A stretch of 8,579 nt of DNA from an uncultured Porphyromonas sp. (lineage in GTDB: Bacteria; Bacteroidota; Bacteroidia; Bacteroidales; Porphyromonadaceae): the NCBI GenBank assembly GCA_945875135.1, contig CAMCJO010000078.1, positions 1 through 8,579 on the forward strand, read 5' to 3'. Positions 5,406 through 8,579 of this stretch are shown piece after piece; position 1 is the first letter of the stretch; each line of letters begins with the position of its first letter. Position numbers and translations under genes: made by a program. Below the pieces are notes generated by a model. That model was not told the origin of the DNA. It did no database searches and was given only the letters and a program-made list of their open reading frames with translations.

Positions 5406-7979
5406 CTAGCCACACTTTGAGGAGCCACAGTTGGTGCAGATGAGGCAACCCTCCTGATAGACTAGCGTGTGCTGTCCGCAGTTAGAGCAGGCGGCAGAGA
5501 CGGCTGTACCGCTAGGGAGGTAACTCTTGAGAGCGCGAGCCACACCGTTCTTCCAGGTGTTGATACTCTCATCATTGAGCTCCATGCCCTGGACAAGGTT
5601 GATGACCTGATCTATTGGCATCTGGTAGCGGAGGACGCCTGAGATGAGCTTGGCGTAGTTCCAGTACTCAGGGTTGAACTTCGTGTCTAGCCCCTCTACC
5701 GTGGTCTTGAAGCCACGCTTGTTGTGGAACTGAAAGTCGTAGTGCTTCGTGCCGTCCTCGTCGTAGCTGCGGATGATCTTACCCTTCGTCACGCTCTTGG
5801 GGAGCATGATACCCTCGTCATCGTCTGCGATACCTGTGAAGACCTCGTAAGGCTTACCGTCGAGCAAACCGACGAAGGCGATCCACTTCTCCTTATTGTT
5901 CTGAAAGCGTACGATATCAGCCTCTAGCACCTTGGGGCGCTTGTGTACAGTCTGAGACATAGGTGCCGGCTCTACGGGGATCTCCGCAGCGGCCTCTTGC
6001 TCCTCCTTGGCTTGCTTCTCTTTCTTTTGCTGCTCCTCCGAGATGAGCACGCCTGAGCGAGAGCCCTCACGATATACGGTGCAGCCCTTGCAGCCAGCCT
6101 TCCACGCCTCAATGTAAAGCGTAGCCACCATCTCCTGAGAAATGTCGGAGGGGAGGTTGATCGTCACGCTGATGCTGTGATCCACCCATTGCTGTATGCG
6201 TCCCTGCATCTTGACTTTGGCTACCCAGTCCACATCGTTGGCAGTAGCCTTGTGATAGGGCGACTTAGCGACCAGCTCTTGCAGCTCTTCGTGCGAATAG
6301 TTCTTCTCGGGGTCGTAGCCGTTGGCCTTCATCCAAGTGAGGAAGTTGTGGTGGTAGACCGTGTACTCCTCAAAGGTGTCTCCCGTCTCGTCGGTGTAGT
6401 CCACCTTGACGTTCTTGTCGTTGGGATTGACCTTGCGTCTGCGCTTGTAGACAGGCATAAAGACTGGCTCGATACCTGACGAAGTCTGCGTCATAAGGCT
6501 CGTCGAGCCCGTAGGAGCGATCGTGAGCATCGCTATATTACGACGGCCGAACTTCTTCATCTCCTCATAGAGCTTCGGATCAGCCTTGGCAATGCGCTGG
6601 ATAAAGGGATTGTCCTTCTCACGCTCTGTGTCATAGAGGTCAAAGGCTCCGCGCTCCTTAGCTAGCTCTACTGAACTAGCGTAAGCTGATAGGCAGAGCG
6701 TCTTCTGCACCTCCTCTGCAAAGCTGATAGCCTCGTCCGAACCATAGCGCATGCCCATAGCAGCGAGCATATCGCCTTCGGCTGTGATGCCGACACCAGT
6801 ACGACGTCCGAGGAGGGTCTTGCGCTTGATCTTGCGCCACAGCTCACGCTCCGCAGCTTTGACCTCTTCGGTCTCCGTATCTGAGGCGATCTTCATGAGG
6901 ATCGCATCGATCTTCTCCGCCTCTAGGTCAATGATGTCGTCCATGATGCGGAGCGCCTTGGCTACATGCTCACGGAAGAGGTCAAAATCAAACGAAGCCT
7001 CTGCCGTAAAGGGATTGCGTACGTAGCTGTAGAGGTTGATCGCCAGCAGACGGCAACTATCGTACGGACAGAGAGGTATCTCACCGCAGGGGTTGGTCGA
7101 GATCGTCTTGAAGCCTAGATCGGCGTAGCAGTCAGGTACAGACTCGCGGATGATGGTGTCCCAAAAGAGCACTCCAGGCTCAGCGCTCCGCCAGGCGTTG
7201 TAGATGATCTTGTCCCATAGCTGGCGTGCCTGAATGGTGCGGGTGAACTTAGGCTCCTTCGAGTGTATAGGATAGGTCTGCACATACTCCTTGTCATCTA
7301 CGACTGCCTGCATAAAGGCATCGTCGATGCGTACTGAGACGTTGGCACCTGTTACCTTGCCCTCGGTCATCTTAGCGTCGATAAAGGACTCGCTGTCAGG
7401 GTGATTGATTGATACTGTGAGCATGAGCGCACCACGACGACCATCTTGTGCTACCTCACGCGTCGAGTTGGAGTAGCGCTCCATAAAGGGCACCAAGCCC
7501 GTAGAGGTGAGGGCCGAGTTCTTGACAGGCGAACCCTTAGGACGGATGTGCGACAGATCGTGTCCCACGCCACCACGGCGCTTCATCAGCTGTACCTGCT
7601 CCTCGTCGATGCGGATGATGCCACCATACGAGTCTGGCTCACCGTCTAGGCCGATGACAAAGCAGTTTGAGAGGGAGGCAATCTGGTAGTTATTGCCAAT
7701 TCCGGTCATCGGGCTGCCCTGAGGCACGATATAGCGGAAGTGATCCATCAGATCTGTCAGCTCACTCTCAGAGAGCGGGTTGGGGTAGTTGTGCTCTATG
7801 CGGACCAGCTCTCGTGCTATGCGCTGATGCATGTCACGAGGGGTCTGCTCGTAGATGTTGCCGTAGCTGTCCTTGAGGGCATACTTGGTCACCCACACTT
7901 TGGCGGCCAGCTCGTCACCACCAAAGTACTCTAACGTGGCTTGATAAGCCTCATCAAAGGAATATGTCTTTTGCTTCAC
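5406..7979 (-). CDS. nrdJ: Adenosylcobalamin-dependent (class II) ribonucleotide reductase
   Basis: This enzyme makes deoxyribonucleotides from ribonucleotides using an adenosylcobalamin radical, with or without oxygen. At 857 residues it is full length for the NrdJ_Z type. No N-terminal ATP-cone is visible. The finger-loop motif NPCGE (296-300) holds thiyl-radical Cys298 and Glu300. Cys106 (SLSNCFV) and Cys309 form the likely redox pair; the spacing of 11 between Cys298 and Cys309 matches the Thermotoga enzyme as I recall it. GRRTGVG (391-397), the phosphate-binding APTGSTS (488-494) and GCKGCTVYREGSR (629-641) follow. A charged Glu/Lys/Gln linker (about 647-690) leads to a C-terminal domain. 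The tail has CxxC-x10-CxxC (831, 834, 845, 848), a zinc-ribbon pattern, then Cys851 and Cys856, which probably shuttle electrons to the active site. The start is GTG at 7979; no in-frame ATG lies upstream before a stop. Confidence 0.95.
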   Translation of the reverse strand: MKQKTYSFDEAYQATLEYFGGDELAAKVWVTKYALKDSYGNIYEQTPRDMHQRIARELVRIEHNYPNPLSESELTDLMDHFRYIVPQGSPMTGIGNNYQIASLSNCFVIGLDGEPDSYGGIIRIDEEQVQLMKRRGGVGHDLSHIRPKGSPVKNSALTSTGLVPFMERYSNSTREVAQDGRRGALMLTVSINHPDSESFIDAKMTEGKVTGANVSVRIDDAFMQAVVDDKEYVQTYPIHSKEPKFTRTIQARQLWDKIIYNAWRSAEPGVLFWDTIIRESVPDCYADLGFKTISTNPCGEIPLCPYDSCRLLAINLYSYVRNPFTAEASFDFDLFREHVAKALRIMDDIIDLEAEKIDAILMKIASDTETEEVKAAERELWRKIKRKTLLGRRTGVGITAEGDMLAAMGMRYGSDEAISFAEEVQKTLCLSAYASSVELAKERGAFDLYDTEREKDNPFIQRIAKADPKLYEEMKKFGRRNIAMLTIAPTGSTSLMTQTSSGIEPVFMPVYKRRRKVNPNDKNVKVDYTDETGDTFEEYTVYHHNFLTWMKANGYDPEKNYSHEELQELVAKSPYHKATANDVDWVAKVKMQGRIQQWVDHSISVTINLPSDISQEMVATLYIEAWKAGCKGCTVYREGSRSGVLISEEQQKKEKQAKEEQEAAAEIPVEPAPMSQTVHKRPKVLEADIVRFQNNKEKWIAFVGLLDGKPYEVFTGIADDDEGIMLPKSVTKGKIIRSYDEDGTKHYDFQFHNKRGFKTTVEGLDTKFNPEYWNYAKLISGVLRYQMPIDQVINLVQGMELNDESINTWKNGVARALKSYLPSGTAVSAACSNCGQHTLVYQEGCLICTNCGSSKCG

Positions 7980-8068
7980 TGGAATAGATGTATGAAGGGT
8001 TAGAAAAAATAAGTCTGTTCAGAAGTCAATTTGTAGAGAGACTAAATCTGACTTCGCGAAATTCTTTG

Positions 8069-8100
8069 CAATATTACAACCAATAATTGACGTGGGCAAA
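8069..8100 (-). promoter_or_regulatory. Candidate promoter of nrdJ
   Basis: Read on the - strand, TTTG (8100-8097) is followed after 20 nt by TAATATTG (8076-8069). This fits the Bacteroidetes -33 TTTG / -7 TAnnTTTG pattern with one mismatch. Transcription would start near 8062, giving a leader of about 80 nt that is A/T-rich and lacks a Shine-Dalgarno sequence before the GTG. I found no B12-box-like conserved core in this leader, so a cobalamin riboswitch is not supported. No NrdR box pair was recognised either. Confidence 0.45.
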
Positions 8101-8125
8101 TAAATCAACTGGAAAAACATCGGTT

Positions 8126-8207
8126 GTTGAAAAGTTGTCCGAAATAAAATCGTATCTATCTCATATAAAGTAGTGTACAGAAAAGCCGAATGTCGACAAG
8201 TTGACCG
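8126..8207. repeat. Degenerate 16-bp direct repeat, with an inverted third copy further right
   Basis: GTTGAAAAGTTGTCCG at 8126-8141 and GTCGACAAGTTGACCG at 8192-8207 agree at 13 of 16 positions and lie 66 bp apart. A third, inverted copy of the core is ACAACTTTTCGAC at 8417-8429. The outer copies therefore bracket the orphan hairpin and the coding remnant. They could be worn ends of a small element or members of an intergenic repeat family; nothing in the window decides which. No transposase is present. Confidence 0.35.
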
Positions 8208-8257
8208 TTTTGAAAACTCTCATCGGCAGGAAACTGCACAATGATAGCGTAAATGGT

Positions 8258-8289
8258 TGACTCTCTGACCCAAGAGAGTCATTTTCTTA
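8258..8289 (+). terminator. Orphan terminator-like hairpin
   Basis: TGACTCTCT (8258-8266) pairs with AGAGAGTCA (8273-8281) as a 9-bp stem with the 6-nt loop GACCCA, followed by TTTTCTTAG. This is a plausible rho-independent terminator on the + strand, but no intact + strand gene precedes it. On the - strand the flank is not T-rich. It could be left over from a lost gene or act as an attenuator for a lost transcript. Confidence 0.5.
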
Positions 8290-8290
8290 G

Positions 8291-8467
8291 GGCATCTGGT
8301 GCTGGCGCAAGTGTCCTGAGCTGCTCATCTCTGTACAGAATGGAGATGAGTACTATGTAGTCGGTCTGACGGGTGCCTTTGTCCCGAAGGACATCCAGAA
8401 GCTCGTCTATCGAACAACAACTTTTCGACTACTCGATTTCGACCAATCTACAGTTTCCTTCGTATGA
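8291..8467 (+). pseudogene. Start-less coding remnant, possibly DUF4252-like C-terminus
   Basis: This frame is open for 58 codons between a TAG (8288-8290) and a TGA (8465-8467) and contains no ATG or GTG codon, so it cannot be an intact gene. The middle part (8318-8410) reads like real protein: ELLISVQNGDEYYVVG, then LTGAFVPKDIQKLVY. This alternating strand-turn-strand ending followed by an LTG...DI..L helix resembles the C-terminal end of the Bacteroidetes DUF4252 family, a weak recollection only. Just upstream, another frame reads LVLAQVS up to a TGA at the point where this frame gives CPELLIS, which would fit a one-base frameshift near 8315. The stop codon is provided by the first unit of the 22-bp array. 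The TAG, missing start, possible frameshift and adjoining repeats all suggest a decayed gene. Confidence 0.45.
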
Positions 8468-8579
8468 AACTCTAGTTTCTTCCCTATGAAACTGTAGTTT
8501 CCTACCTATGAAACTGTAGTTTCCTACCTATGAAACTGTAGTTTCTTACCTATGAAACTCTAGTTTCACGCTGATGAAC
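8452..8579. repeat. Tandem array of a 22-bp palindromic unit
   Basis: The core GAAACT-NT-AGTTTC begins at 8466, 8488, 8510, 8532 and 8554, exactly 22 bp apart. A half unit (AGTTTC, 8452-8457) precedes the first, and the start of another (GAAC, 8576-8579) runs off the window. The central dinucleotide is CT in the first and last complete units and GT in the three between. The 8-bp spacers are TTCCCTAT, CTACCTAT, CTACCTAT and TTACCTAT, with diverged flanking spacers CTTCGTAT and ACGCTGAT. The period is not a multiple of three and every GT unit contains ATG AAA CTG TAG, so it is non-coding. Divergence rises toward both edges, as in arrays that are homogenised from the middle. The function is unknown. 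Confidence 0.9.

Noticed and set aside
6177..6479. A 100-codon + strand frame rich in Val and Leu, antisense to nrdJ
   Set aside because: The hydrophobic look comes from reading the reverse of Asp/Lys/Asn-rich codons in nrdJ; there is no membrane-helix pattern with proper flanks and no upstream signal.
8466..8560. Repeated mini reading frames ATG AAA CTG TAG in the palindromic units
   Set aside because: They arise automatically from the palindrome, have no start signals, and are lost in units with a CT centre.
8452..8579. CRISPR array
   Set aside because: The whole 22-bp unit is repeated, including the 8-bp spacer, so there are no unique spacers, and no cas genes are present.

Overview
The window looks like chromosomal DNA from a member of the Bacteroidota, most likely Porphyromonas or a close relative. 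The reasons are the DUF5063 / 3'-5' exonuclease / RlmI-like methyltransferase neighbourhood, a cobalamin-dependent ribonucleotide reductase of the type found in this group, the near absence of Shine-Dalgarno sequences, two GTG starts, and promoter candidates of the Bacteroidetes form TTTG-N19/20-TAnnTTTG. The genus is inferred from protein resemblance and gene order, not from a database match.

Layout. Positions 1-302 are non-coding. They begin with short AGTTCC/GGAACT inverted repeats spaced 22 bp apart and end with a good promoter candidate. Six genes on the + strand follow with gaps of 3-40 nt: asd (aspartate-semialdehyde dehydrogenase), a DUF5063 protein, a DEDD-type 3'-5' exonuclease, an RlmI-like 23S rRNA cytosine methyltransferase, a Sel1-repeat protein and an OsmC-family protein. 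They look like one transcription unit. It ends at a 17-bp hairpin (5299-5338) whose T-rich flanks on both strands let it also terminate the converging gene. On the - strand, 7979-5406 encodes a full-length class II (adenosylcobalamin-dependent) ribonucleotide reductase, with its own promoter candidate about 90-120 bp upstream.

The last 600 bases (7980-8579) contain no intact gene. They hold the nrdJ promoter, a degenerate dispersed 16-bp repeat, an orphan terminator-like hairpin, a start-less coding remnant that may be the C-terminal end of a small Bacteroidetes-type protein, and a tandem array of a 22-bp palindromic unit that continues past the window edge.

Functionally the genes are housekeeping: the branch point to Lys/Thr/Met/diaminopimelate (asd), ribosome modification (rlmI-like), RNA or DNA trimming (exonuclease), thiol-dependent peroxide or redox defence (OsmC), and oxygen-independent dNTP synthesis (NrdJ), which suits an anaerobe. 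I see no defence system, prophage, CRISPR array or obvious new multi-gene system. The least explained parts are the repeat arrays at both edges and the decayed gene beside the right-hand array.
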